NCBI GenBank assembly: GCA_015143295.1
Contig: CM026562.1
Coordinates: 7,902,041 to 7,966,040, forward strand
Length of the DNA: 64,000 nucleotides
Direction of reading: 5' to 3'
Source: Tetracentron sinense
Taxonomy: Eukaryota > Streptophyta > Magnoliopsida > Trochodendrales > Trochodendraceae
Shown here: positions 46,968-58,241 of the stretch, piece by piece
Numbering within the stretch: the stretch's first letter is position 1
Layout: every line of letters begins with the position of its first letter
The notes under the pieces: model-generated
Database searches by the model: none
What the model was told of the DNA's origin: nothing
The model's input: only the letters and a program-made list of their open reading frames with translations
Translations under genes and position numbers: made by a program

Positions 46968-47403
46968 CCCTGATTTGATTAAAAAAAATGATCTAACTTT
47001 GATAATCACTGAGTAGAATATTTGTTTCTGTCATTCATGAGCCCTCAAATAATTTACTTTTCATTGTTCTTTTTTCTTTGAAAGTTATTTTATTTTTTTG
47101 GTGTCGTAATACTATTAGGCCACAACCCCTGTTAGTACTTAGTAGTGTTAGTATCTGTTCATCGGCTAGAAGTTAGACACCTAGCATTTTAGCTGGGCCA
47201 AACGGTATTATTTTTTGTTCACATTGAATTTCATAAAAATGGAGGGGCTATTTATCTATTTTTTTTGGTAGATTCTTGCATTGTAAAGGCACTGGATTTT
47301 AACTGTTTAAGTCATAAATAGCATACTTTTTGGGATCTTCCCTAGCTTCTGACTGCAGCATAGTGATTTTCTTTTGATTTTTTATACTATTGTTTTCTGT
47401 CAG
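46968..47403 (+). other. End of ACA intron 1
   Basis: Host intron sequence, T-rich toward the end, with polypyrimidine and acceptor TTTTCTGTCAG at 47393-47403. Confidence 0.7.
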
Positions 47404-47491
47404 GAAAAAATAAGAGTTTGTCTATTAGTTCAAAAAGCAGCACTACAGTACATTGCCAGCATTCACCAAACAGCACAACAATTCTTTAATG
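47404..47491 (+). CDS. ACA Ca2+-ATPase exon 2
   Basis: 88 bp encoding EKIRVCLLVQKAALQYIASI then HQTAQQFFN, the second part of the autoinhibitory N-terminus. Acceptor CTGTCAG, donor AATG|GTATGA. It enters in phase 0 from exon 1 and leaves one base (G) for exon 3. Confidence 0.9.
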
Positions 47492-47621
47492 GTATGATCT
47501 TCAGAAACTTGCAACTCCCATTAGTACCATCTATTAGATTCTTTACGTTGAATTAATTCATCATTACATATGTTTGCTTCTTATTTTATTTATATATCTT
47601 CTTGTACACCTGGTGTTCGAG

Positions 47622-49558
47622 TAGTAGACAAGCCCTCAAAAGAGGTTACACAAGCCGGTTTTGAAATTGACCCAGACAAACTAGCATCCTTGGTTTCTAG
47701 CCATAATTTGAGTAACTTAAGAGCATTTGATGGAGTTGAAGGAATTGCAAGAAATCTCTCCGTCTCTCTTGACAAAGGCGTTAGTGAAATCGAACAACCA
47801 CCTCTCTCTCTCAGGCAGAAGATCTATGGCTTCAACATATACAGTGAGAAACCTTGCAGAAGTTTTTGGACATTTGCATGGGAAGCGCTGCAAGACAAGA
47901 CTCTAATAATCCTCATGGGATGTGCTATTGTCTCTGTAGGTCTCGGAATTGCCACTGAAGGGTGGCCAAAGGGTATGTATGATGGGTTGGGAATCATAGC
48001 CTGTATTTTCATGATAGTCATGGTTACTGCAATTAGCGACTTCAAACAGTTCTTGCAATTCAGAAATTTAGACAAGGAGAAGAAGAAGATTTCTGTTCAG
48101 GTAACGAGGGATGGACATAGACAGATTGTCTCTATCAATGATCTGGTGGTTGGAGATATTGTTCACCTATTTACTGGAGACCGAGTTCCAGCTGATGGAA
48201 TTTTTTTATCAGGTTACAGTTTGTTGATTGACGAGGCAAGCTTGTCAGGTGAGAGTGAGCCAGTGAACATATGCAATGAGAATCCTTTTCTTTTATCGGG
48301 GACTACAGTGCAAGATGGGTCTGGTAAGATGCTGGTGACAGCGGTTGGAATGAGAACGGAATGGGGAAGGTTGATGGAGACTCTAAGTGAGTGGGGAGAA
48401 GATGAGACACCATTGCAGGTGAAGTTGAATGGCGTTGCTACCATTATCGGAAAGATTGGTTTGGCTTTTGCAGTGTTGACCTTCGTGGTACTGACAGCAA
48501 GGTTTCTAGTGGAGAAAGCACTTCACAACAAGTTCACAGAATGGTCTTCAGGTGATGCACTGAAGCTCTTGAACTACTTTGCTATAGCAGTGACTATAGT
48601 CGTGGTTGCAGTTCCAGAAGGGCTGCCATTGGCAGTGACACTTAGCCTTGCCTTTGCAGTGAAGAAATTAATGCATGATGGAGCACTTGTGAGGCATCTT
48701 TCCGCATTTGAGACCACGGGTTCAGTTAGTTGTATTTGCACGGATAAAACAGGGACATTGACAACCAACCATATGGTGTTGGAAAAGATATGGATTTGTG
48801 GAGAAGCTAAATTGATAATAGGTGATGACAGTGGAAATGCTCTGAAATCTGCCATTTCCGAAAAAGTTTTGAGCATCCTTATGCAGTCTATATTTCAGAA
48901 TACTGATTCTGATGTGGTAAAATGCAAAGATGGAAAAAAAATCATTTTGGGAACTCCAACAGAATCAGCATTGCTAAAATTTGGCTTACTATTAGGGAGT
49001 GATTTTGATGCCAAACGCTCGAATACTAGGACAGTGAAGGTTGAGCCTTTCAATTCCAATAGGAAGAGGATGTCTGTTATCGTGGATCTTGGAGCAGGAG
49101 TATTCCGAGCATTCTGCAAAGGTGCACCAGAGATCATCTTAAAAATGTGTGATACAATTGTTGATAGTAGTGGAGAACGTGTGCATCTCTCAGAAGCACA
49201 GAGACACTATGTCACGGACATTGTAAATGATTTTGCCAGTGAAGCTCTAAGAATTCTATGCCTGGCTTTCAAGGATATGGATGACACTGCCAATACACTT
49301 AGTATTCCTGGTGATGGCTATACACTGATAGCTGTTGTTGGAATCAAGGATCCGGTGCGCCCTGGAGTCAAGGATGCAGTTGAGACTTGTTTAGCAGCTG
49401 GAATTACTGTGAAAATGGTCACCGGCGACAATATTAATACAGCTAAATCCATAGCTAGAGAATGTGGCATATTGACAGATGATGGTTTGGCTATAGAAGG
49501 ACAAGATTTTTGCAGTATGAGTCCCCAGGAGATGAAGGAGTGGATACCGAAAATTCAG
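47622..49558 (+). CDS. ACA Ca2+-ATPase exon 3 (A, P and N domains, TM1-TM4)
   Basis: The core of a plant autoinhibited Ca2+ pump that exports cytosolic Ca2+ by ATP hydrolysis. TM1 is near LIILMGCAIVSVGLGIA, TM2 near GLGIIACIFMIVMVTAI, TM3 IGLAFAVLTFVVLTA, and TM4 has the PEGLP Ca2+-site motif. The A-domain loop is SGES instead of TGES. The phosphorylated Asp is in CTDKTGTLTTN (about residue 462). The N domain has KGAPE; the hinge has DPVRPG and MVTGDNINTAK. The sequence is closest in feel to the ACA4/ACA11 group (inference). The acceptor is AG at 47620-47621 (TTCGAG|TAGTAG), giving FFN-VVDKPSK. It ends PKIQ|GT. Open for 645 codons, so under recent constraint. Confidence 0.93.
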
Positions 49559-49655
49559 GTCCCTACATTTGTGTTAAGAAATTCTAATGCTAGATGTGTT
49601 TCAACAATACTTCGTTGAAGAATGAATTTTCTAAAAGGTAAGACCATGTATACAG

Positions 49656-49814
49656 GTGATGGCTCGATCCTCGCCTTCGGACAAACATACCTTGGTGAAG
49701 CAGTTGAGGACTATGTTTAGGGAAGTTGTTGCAGTGACTGGTGATGGGACTAACGATGCTCCTTCTCTTTGTGAAGCAGACATTGGACTTGCCATGTGCA
49801 TAGCTGGAACAGAG
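49656..49814 (+). CDS. ACA Ca2+-ATPase exon 4 (P-domain hinge)
   Basis: 53 codons after [27 protein letters not shown], then [20 protein letters not shown] and [10 protein letters not shown], ending at GAG|GTTTAT. The Mg-binding GDGTND box is intact. Unusual changes: family consensus DAPALHEAD is here DAPSLCEAD, and AMGIAGTE is AMCIAGTE. The following exon (Val-Ala-Lys-Glu..., TM5-TM10) was not found in the remaining 14 kb. Confidence 0.88.
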
Positions 49815-50610
49815 GTTTATTTCTTTTCTGCATATCCTTGTAATAGTAGTACTCTCACAAGCCTGCGATGCTTTTCTTCCTGCATTGCTCTCTTTCACTG
49901 CTATTCTTGATTCTGTTTTTGGCACTTCGATATTTTTCATAATGTCTGCCTCTTTTCCTATTAACTTCTACTATATCAGTTTGATTTGGGTATATGGCTG
50001 TGATTTAAGATTATATTTGACATGGTAATGTGGAATACTACTTTATTTGTGATACTATAATCAGAAACTGCTGATATTCTTATCTGCTTGCTTTACTTAT
50101 CTCAGTAGTCACTGCGTGATGCTTTGCTATAAACAACTTGTACGTATTTTATATTTACCATCTTTATGTCTTCTCGAATTTCACATTTCGACAAATTATA
50201 TGATAATTAAACTAAGACATAACAGAATTCTGGGTTTTTCTTATTGAATACTTAGATAAGTCAAACTAAGAAGGATGGATTAAACTTAATTCCAGTTCAT
50301 CGATGAGTTTGCAGACCGATTTTTTTCTTTCCCACTTCCCAGTGATTACACTAATAGTTTCTCAAGAATGTTATTGGGAGACTAGTATGCTAACTGCATC
50401 CACGAGGCACTAATACCAACGAGAGCTACCAATATTTTGGTCAATGGTGGCCTGAATTTTACTTACTGTAACTCACACAAAAGGTGTATCTGAGGTTGAC
50501 GTTACACCCCCTAGAGAAGTAAAAGACAGATCATTCCATATCGACCCGTAATGTCAGATAGTGTATATTACAGAATTTTTGTAAGTCTTTGCTCAGCTAT
50601 AGATCCGTAG
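49815..50610 (+). other. Start of ACA intron 4 or gene end
   Basis: Intron-like, T-rich sequence after donor GAG|GTTTAT. No homology to the missing pump C-terminus seen up to the copia LTR. Confidence 0.55.
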
Positions 50611-50886
50611 TGTTCTAAACTTGGCACATTTCTCACTGAGAGTGCTTATTGTTGTAATGAGTTATCTAAATAAGCCCATTACTTCTTTATTATCTAGTTG
50701 CTTATTTGTTTCTTTATTGTCTATTGTCTTTTATGTATTAAGGGCATTTATGTCCTTTCATCTTATTAGTAATATAAAGAATATTTAGAGGGGGTGGAGA
50801 CATAATTCCACACTCATATTCGTTCCTTTCTCTTCTCTTTTATTTCTCTCTTCCACAAACCTCAAAATCAAACCTTAGTTTTCTAC
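50611..50886 (+). repeat. 5' LTR of plus-strand copia (approximate)
   Basis: Ends just before the primer site at 50888. A TATA-like AATATAAAG lies near 50772. The start at TGTTCTAAAC (50611) is a guess; no partner LTR was found. Confidence 0.55.
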
Positions 50887-50887
50887 T

Positions 50888-50899
50888 TGGTATCAGAGC
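50888..50899 (+). other. Primer binding site, initiator tRNA-Met type
   Basis: TGGTATCAGAGC, exact, followed by ATTC as in many plant copia elements. Confidence 0.92.
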
Positions 50900-51675
50900 A
50901 TTCATTCTTTTCAAAAGGGATAAATGATACTTGAGAAGGCCGAAGTAGTCTCATCGGAACAGTGACGTTAGTGGCCGTACGGTCCCCTGCAAGGTCAGAA
51001 AAATGTTTTTTTTTAAGAGGAATTGTTTTTGGGGATTTGTGATAATTATTTTAGAATTTTTTGACAAGTTCTTCATGGTGATTTACCCAATTGTTTGATT
51101 ACGGGAAAAAATTCAGTTTTTGAATCAAACAATTGGAGAGACCTGTTTGGGCTTTTTTGATGTTGTGCCTTGATAAAAGGTGATGTGATTTGAAGATTCT
51201 AAATAATGAAACAAGTTCCGTGAAAATTAGTTGAGTTTTAGAGATTTTACATCATTTTCTCCAAGTGCACATGCTTTTTTCTCCCTAGTTTTGGCTGTGG
51301 TTGGATTAGTCTACTTGTTTGTATGAAGTTGAACTAGTTGGTGGAAAATTGTGAGGTGTATGGGTTGTTGATTTGTGTAAATCAACATTGATTTAAGCTT
51401 CTAGTTTTTGGGTATGTGTTATCCGCGTTACTCTATTTATTTTTTAATCCTCTAAATTGATGTTTGTTTGGGATTAGTAGGATGAAGGATGGTTCATCAA
51501 GCACAAGTATTCCTGGGTCTACTCCTTTTGTGGTTTTTTTATCAATGAATCAATGTGTGCAAATTAGTACAGTAAAATTGGATGCAAGAAATTATTTAGA
51601 ATGGTCACAATCTGCCAAGATGTTTATTAGCAGGTAGGAAAAATTAAGTTATATTACCGAAAGGATTGTAGAGCC

Positions 51676-52752
51676 CATAGTTGTTAAAGGTGTCGCCTAG
51701 GCGACCAGGCGCTCTGCTAGGCTCTGGCGACTGGCTACCTAGGCGGTTATTATTAAAAATCTGATATATGTAATATTATTATTGTTTAGGGATATAAAAA
51801 TTTATTTTATTGGAATATGGTAGTTTGGTAAAAAAAACATCATTCTATTTTTTATACTTCTCATGTCTTTACCATATAATATGTTAGGGTTTGTATATTA
51901 AAAAAAAAAATTTGTAGATAGAAGAAGAAAGAAGAGACAAACGATGTCAAGTATGTTTCTCTCATGTTAAACTGTCATCTTTCTTGCACAATGGAGGACC
52001 AATTGGTCTCTCTTTTTCTTCCTTTTTTAGTCCTGTACTCTCCCTCTCTCTCTCTCTTATTTGGTTGTCACCATAGATATAAAAATCGCCGAAACCGATA
52101 CAAAATGTGTGATACGTATAGCTATCAGTAGTCTCCTATATGATATTTATACTGATATGAAACGGGCGATACTTATCGTTTATTCGTGTTTTAATTCATT
52201 GTGTAATTGTAATTTTGTTTGCTACTTTGCTTTTGAGTCACTTCCCATGACTTTATATTTGTTTCTTATAACTCATTTGATATGTTTTAAATTTAATTTG
52301 ATTTTTTTAATTTTTTTTCTTAACAAAGAAAATTTTATATGTATCACCCGAAATCGAGACCAAAACCGACACGTATAGGTTTTGGTTGGGACTGATACAT
52401 CTCCCGAAACTGTATTTTTAATCCTTGGTTGTTACTGTAGACTGTTGTTTCCTTCATTTTTTTATCCCTCCCCCCTTTCGACAATCATTGTAGACTTTGT
52501 TTTTTTGTTCCCAAAATCCCCCATAATTATTCCTATAATTGTCTTCAAGGATGGTTCTATCAAAGTTCATCTTGACAATGAAGATTTTTCAATTTATATG
52601 AATTGATGGGCCCCTTATTTAAGGAAATGCAACATACATAGATCTCATATGGGGGAGGGATTTTTGCAGCAAAAAGTTTACAGGCGACGCCTTGAGCCCC
52701 TCAAGTTAGTGCCTCAGGCGTCTATGGGGTTTATTGCCTAGTCGCATTCATG
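51676..52752. mobile_element. hAT-like element in copia gag
   Basis: 1077 bp starting CATAGTTGTTAAAGGTGTCG and ending CGCATTCATG. Flanks GTAGAGCC (51668-51675) and GTAGAGCT (52753-52760) form an 8-bp duplication with one difference. It is rich in GCCTAGGCG-type strings at both ends. It contains a nested 356-bp element (52072-52427). Confidence 0.7.
52072..52427. mobile_element. Nested 356-bp TIR element
   Basis: Ends CATAGATATAAAAATCGC and (reverse complement of the right end) CAAGGATTAAAAATACAG. 8-bp flanks GTTGTCAC (52064-52071) and GTTGTTAC (52428-52435), one mismatch. Subterminal GATAC motifs recall the element at 35659. Confidence 0.68.
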
Positions 52753-53091
52753 GTAGAGCTAAGTGTAACTGATCTAGCTCATGTCAAGCGGGAATCGAAG
52801 AATCTTATTGTCATGAGTTGGCTTCTTCACTCTATGCTGCCACAAGTGTCACGTGGTTTCCTTTTTCTGCAGATAGCTAGAAAGATTTGAGAGTTTGCTG
52901 CCGGCGTCTATGGGGTTTATCGCCTAGTCGCATTCATGGTAAAGCTAAGTGTAACTGATCCAGCTCATGTTAAGCGGGAATCGAAGAATCTTATTGTCAT
53001 GAGTTGGCTTCTTCACTATATGTTGCCACAAGTGTCATGTGGTTTCCTTTTTCTGCAGACAGCTAGAAAGATTTGAGAGTTTGCTGCCCAA
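52717..53091 (+). repeat. Tandem duplication, period about 187 bp, in gag
   Basis: Two near-identical units starting CGTCTATGGGGTTTAT and ending GAGAGTTTGCTGCC (52717-52903, 52904-53091). The unit spans the right end of the hAT-like element plus adjacent gag, so it arose after that insertion. Confidence 0.88.
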
Positions 53092-53644
53092 ACATATTGC
53101 TGAACCGTAATATTGCTCAAATCTATTGGTTAACTCAAGAAATCTTCAATATTTGTTAAGGGGAGAGATCCTTAGCCGAATATTTTGCTAGCCTACGTGG
53201 CATGTGGGAGGAGCTCGATCAGTATCATATGTTCCGAGCTATATGCACTTTTGATGGAGAGAGTTGCAGAAGATTGATTGGACATAAAGGCTGGGTTGAA
53301 CCCAAAATTCTAGTAGGCACGTGTACAGATCCTAAGTAAAAGTGAGATACCCTCTTTAAATCATGTATATGTATTTGTTCAAGGAGAAAGGTGTCAACGT
53401 TTGGCTATGCACTTATCTTCTAGTATCTCAGAGCATTTTACTTCACTACAATAGAAAGGAAACAAGGCGGGTCCTTGAAAACCAAAGGGAGATGAGAAGG
53501 AAAAACTAAAATGTGAATACTGTAGAAGAACTCGTCACACCAAGGAGACATATTGAAACCTTATTGGTTGGCAATCAAAGTACACCCGACCTAGTCTATC
53601 TGTAGAGCACAATGCCTCTTCCATTGGTATGACGTCCTAGCGTT

Positions 53645-53845
53645 AGTTGGCCCGTCTAGTAGCTAAGGGTTATTCTTAGGAGTATGGTGTTGAACTGTTG
53701 ATTATGAGATGTTTACACTAGTAGCCAAGATGGCGTATTTACATACCTTGATCACAGTTGCAGAAATTCGTGGTTGGCAGTTGTTTCAGCTTGATGTGAG
53801 GAATGCATTTTTTAATAGGGATTTGCACTCTGGGGATCTATTATA
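53645..53845 (+). pseudogene. Out-of-place copia RT fragment
   Basis: RLVAKGYS-EYGVEL, then TLVAKMAYLHTLITVAEIRG and WQLFQLDVRNAFFNRDLHSG is a piece of copia RT. It sits between gag and protease, where no RT should be; the element's own RT is at 56600-57529. Confidence 0.78.
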
Positions 53846-53999
53846 CCATCCCATTCTCAGAATTTATAAGGACATTCTGCCAATATTTAGAGAGGAACTT
53901 GAGCGCTTCCTCAATTGCTTTCATAGATTGAGATATCTACTAGACTTTCTACCTCCTTTGCTCAGACATGTACTCATGCATTTGCCCATCATGTCTCTC

Positions 54000-54168
54000 C
54001 CTTAACATCACTTGAGATTCTGTGGATCATCGATTCAGTTGCCTCATATCATATATCTGGTACGTCCTCTATTTTTTCGTCATATAGTTCTTGTTTTATT
54101 TCTTTGAGAGTAAAAATAACTGATGGTTCTTTTTCTTTAGTATCTGGGAAAGGAAACATTAGTGTAAC
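54000..54168 (+). pseudogene. Copia protease start
   Basis: LEILWIIDSVASYHISGTSS then SSYSSCFISLRVKITDGS: the aspartic protease with DSVA in place of DSGA. It is cut by the element at 54169 and continues past 55043 with NLPLSSVLHVLGFSPNFLYV. Confidence 0.8.
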
Positions 54169-55042
54169 CAATGTTTTATAATGCGAAGGCTTGAGCCGTG
54201 GCGTTGGGACCTCAAGATGCGTGAGGCGTAAGCCTCGAGGCATGATACTTAAGCCTCACAAGAAAGCCTCTTACATTCTCTCATTAAAAAAAAAATACAT
54301 ATATAATAAATAAGAATATTACAAAAAGATTCAAAAGTAACAATAGAAGGTTATAATACACACACATCTATGTGTGTACACACACGCATATTTAATATTA
54401 TATAAATTATTCAACCATAAAAACAACAAATTTAAGAGGCAGGAAAAACTGAAATTTAGATTTACTTTTTTATTTATATACATTTTGAAGGACGGTTGGT
54501 GTTCAATCATCATGTGGTGGATTTTGGATTCCAACAAACAATTGCAAAGTAGTCAACTATATATGTTAGACAATGAATCCAAATTGTTGCGAAGCCTACT
54601 ATAAAAATTAGAGTAAAATATACTCAACAATTTTTAAAAAGGTCTAAATACGTTAGACATAATAAATATAGTATTAATTTAATTTAATATCAAAATAAAA
54701 ATAAAATTTATATTGCTAAAAGAAATTATGAGACACACCATATAACTTAATGTTTAGATCTTAGTTATGTGTCCTATTTTTGATTAATGTATGAGGCACA
54801 AGCCTTAAAAAAATTAATGTTGAGGGGAACCCTATTTTTGAGTAATGTATGGGCACACACCTCAGAAATAAAGCGAGTTGTAGGCCCTCAAGGCATGAGG
54901 TGTGTGCCTTATGTGAGTCTCAATGTTTGAGGAATTAGACTCATTAGTTTGGGCCTCAAGGTTGAGCCTCAAGGCGTTTTCCTTGGGCCTCACCTCGAGG
55001 CGAGCCTTGAGGCGTAAGCCTCACACTCCTTTTAAAACACTG
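54169..55042. mobile_element. hAT-like element in copia protease, 8-bp TSD
   Basis: 874 bp with inverted ends CAATGTTTTATAA and CAGTGTTTTAAAA. A perfect 8-bp duplication AGTGTAAC lies at 54161-54168 and 55043-55050. It is full of short GCCTCGAGGC / AAGCCTCA strings near both ends. No transposase coding. Confidence 0.85.
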
Positions 55043-55870
55043 AGTGTAACCCCTAATCTCCCACTGTCTTCTGTGTTACATGTTCTTGGTTTCTCTCCTA
55101 ACTTTCTTTATGTTAGTAGCCTAAGTAAGAATCTGATTTGTAGTATAACTTGTTTTTTTCCATCTCACTGTTTATTTTAGGATTTGGTGACATAGAGGCA
55201 AATTAGGAGTGAACGTGAAGTGGATGGGATTTACATCATGGATTAGGCTCTTGCTCTTGCCACCAGTGCTTTTCATTCTCATAGATCTATTAATGAAGAC
55301 TAAATTTTTCTCTAGCATTGTTGGTTAAATCATTTGTCATTCCAGTCTTTAAAACTTTTGTTTCCTCGTCTGTTTTGATTTGTCAACTCACAAAATTTGC
55401 AGTGTGAAACTTCTGAATTGGCCAAACATAGTCATATTTATTTGTCTCCCAGTAATAAAAAATTTTATTTTCATTTTAAATTGTGCATTATGAGTATGGG
55501 GACCTCCCACTCTTTATTTGGTTATCTATACTTTATTTCGTTTATAGAAGATTATTCTCGTTGCATTTGGTTGTACTTGTTGAAAACTTGAGATGAGGTG
55601 CCCAACGTCATTCACACCTTCCACAAAAATGGTCAAGTTTCAATTTGACAAGAATGTTAAGATATTTCGCTTTGATTATGGAAGAGAATATCTTGAGGGA
55701 ACACTCAAAAATTACTTTGATGAACATGACATTATTCATCAAAATAGTTGTCTTTATACGCCACAACATAATGGAGTGCTAGAACGAAAAAAATAGACAT
55801 TTGCTCAAGGTTGTTCGCAGTTTGTTGCTACGGATGAAAGGATAAAAAGTTATGGTTTGATGCATTGCTT
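55043..55870 (+). pseudogene. Copia integrase
   Basis: After the protease end come LLSNIVIFICLP-like remnants in shifted frames, then IFRFDYGREYLEGTLKNYFD, HQNSCLYTPQHNGVLERKK: the DD-E core with FRSD changed to FRFD. Many stops and shifts. Confidence 0.78.
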
Positions 55871-56599
55871 ACTGTATCGTATTTGATTAAATGAATGCCT
55901 TTAGAGTTTTGGGCTTCGAGTCCCCTCACCAGTTATTGTATCCTAAGAGTTCATTCTTTAGTTTTTCACTTCCTATCTTTGGATGTACCTTCATCTCCTG
56001 GGTCCAAATTGTTCCAAGTTGGATCTTTAGTCCACCAAATGTCTGTTTTTGGGATATTACTCTACACATAAAGGGTATAAAGTTTTTGATCCACTGTGAG
56101 GGAAGAGGTTTATCTTTAAAGTATTTTTCTCTTATTTGAGTCTTTTTCGCTTTTTTTTTCTTGTGTGGTTCCTCCTCATGGAGAGAAAGAATGTCAACAA
56201 GGAGATACCCCTTGCAGTTTAGTTGATTGTAACAATACTGTTTCAGTTTTGTCATTGTCTTCTCTTAATGATACCGAGAGAGGAGGAAAAGGAGTTGAAG
56301 TCATACTCTAGACGATCCGCAGTGAAGCCTCCATGTACTTTACTATCCTATCAACATACAACTGGGAGCCTAGATCCTACTTTTCCGTTGTTCTCAGTCC
56401 AGGTAATTCTTCATCTTTACCCTTAATTTATGATCTTGATGTTCTCATTGCCTTACACAAAGGGAAATGTATGCCTTATACAGAGGGAAACATACTTGTA
56501 CTTCTCATAGTATTTCTAACTTTGTTTCTTATGAATCTGCTTCTCCATAATTCGTGTTTTTGTCTCATCTTTTTCTTCATTATCTATTCTATTTAGTTT

Positions 56600-57529
56600 A
56601 ACAGATGCATTGTAGCATCCTAAGTGGAAGGAAGCCATGTGGGAGAAAATGAAGGCTCTCACAAAAAATAATATTTGGAAATTTGTTGATTCTCCTTGGG
56701 ACAAGAAGCTAATTGGGTGCAAGTGGGTGTATATAGTGAAATATAAGGCAGATGGTACTGTTGAGAAATAGAAAGTGAGGTTTCACACAGACTTTTGTGA
56801 CTGATTTTCAGGAAACATTTTATGCAATGGTAAAGATGAATACAATCAGGATCCTTCTTTTAGTAGCAACAAATCAATCTTGTTCACTCTTTCAATTGGA
56901 TTTGGAGAATGCTTTTCTTCATTGAGATCTCTAAGATGTTTATATGACTTTACCTCTAAGGTTTGATGTTCAGAATTAGAAGGGAAAAGTTTGTCGTCTA
57001 AAGAAAGCAATATATGGTCTCAAACAATCCTCTAGAATTTGGTTTGAAAGGTTTAGTGGAGCTATTAGGATGTTTGGGTATACGCGGTGTTACTCAGATC
57101 ATAATTTGTTTGTGAAACTCCTGAGAAATACAGCTACTGCACTATTAGTATATTGTAGATGATATTGTTGTAATTTGAGATAACCCAGGGGAGATACAAA
57201 AGCGTAAGGACCTCTTAACTAAAAAAATTGAGATTAAAGATTTAGGTTTACTCAGGTATTTCCTTGGAATTGAAGTTGTTCGCTCAAACAATGACATCTT
57301 CATATCTGATATCTTAGAGGAAATATATCATTAAGTTGTTGGAAGATACTGGAAAGCTTGGTTCAAAACAAGTAGCAACACCTATGGAAGCCAATATTAG
57401 GCTTGACCAATGAGAGTAGAGAGTTGCTCAAAGATGTTGGTATGTTCTAGAGACTTGATGGTAGACTGATTTATTTATCTTTGACCCATCCAGATATTGC
57501 TTATGCAGTGTTTGTAATCAGGCAATTCA
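56600..57529 (+). pseudogene. Copia reverse transcriptase
   Basis: WKEAMWEKMKALTKNNIWKF then KKLIGCKWVY, LFQLDLENAFLH, VCRLKKAIYGLKQSSRIWFE and HPDIAYAVFVIRQF. Interrupted by stops. It runs straight into the solo LTR at 57530, and RNase H resumes in frame at 60304. Confidence 0.84.
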
Positions 57530-58229
57530 TGTAACGACCTGGAATTTTAATATAATAAAATTATGTGTTTATGGGTCCTTAATGAAGGTTAATTAGTTAA
57601 TTATTTGGTAAATTAATAAGAAGGGGATTTTGCTCAGGGTTGAAGTGCACCGAGGAAATCTCAGTATCATTTGGCGAAAATTGCACACAGTGTGCTGGTC
57701 GACTGCCGGGACACACCCCTACCGTATCAGTTCCGTCAAGTATCATTTCGCGGGACCGCGGGGCCATTATGTGTGATAAAATTGAGAAAAATGGGAAATT
57801 TCCATATTTCCAGATATTAAGTGGGACCCAATATCTGTTGGAGATCCTAGTAAAAATCCGTGCGGTTTAGCACTAATGCGTGTCGGTCGGCCGTGGGGAC
57901 TAATGTCTGTCGTCACGGCAGTTAGTTATCTCAAACGAAGAAACGACAGCTTGTTTTGTGTTCGAAATCAGGAAATTAGTGGGTTTTGCAATTTTCTTCC
58001 GGACTAAAGTGTAGCTGTCAAAACTCAGTATTTTTTCCCGAAATTTTTACAGTAGGTGTCGGACTGCCCCAAGTTCGGTCACCTAAAGTTTCGTCAAAAT
58101 CGGATGTCTTTAAGTAGGACCACGGAGGCCGTATACATAAGAGAAAAAAAAAATAGTCAAATGGGTCAACCGTTGACTTGGTCAACGGGACCATTAAATA
58201 TGGTCATGTGCATAGCACATGACCTTATC

Positions 58230-58241
58230 TATATATAAAGG
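58230..58241 (+). promoter_or_regulatory. LTR TATA box
   Basis: TATATATAAAGG about 700 bp into the solo LTR, followed by a GA-rich leader; the typical position of an LTR promoter. Confidence 0.55.

Larger units (their letters stand above)
25760..47403 (+). other. ACA intron 1, about 21.6 kb, transposon-filled
   Basis: GT at 25760 and CAG at 47401-47403. Apart from short stretches at each end it is made of a rearranged copia (26041-31133), a repeat family at 31139-31738 / 37941-38082 / 39602-39790, two L1 LINEs, an RTE LINE and a minus-strand gypsy. No host exon was recognised inside. Confidence 0.82.
51484..53640 (+). pseudogene. Copia gag, interrupted
   Basis: N-terminal part MKDGSSSTSIPGSTPFVVF, then VKLDARNYLEWSQSAKMFIS and ITERIVEP (51484-51675), then the hAT-like insert. 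It resumes with LAHVKRESKNLIVMSWLLHS and NIAQIYWLTQEIF, then SLAEYFASLRGMWEELDQYH and a zinc-knuckle relic CEYCRRTRHTKETYW near 53515. Part of it (52717-53091) is duplicated in tandem. Several stops. Confidence 0.83.

Noticed and set aside
49815..49940. Read-through of ACA exon 4 into VYFFSAYPC…
   Set aside because: Conserved pump sequence stops exactly at a GT donor; the following residues do not match the family.
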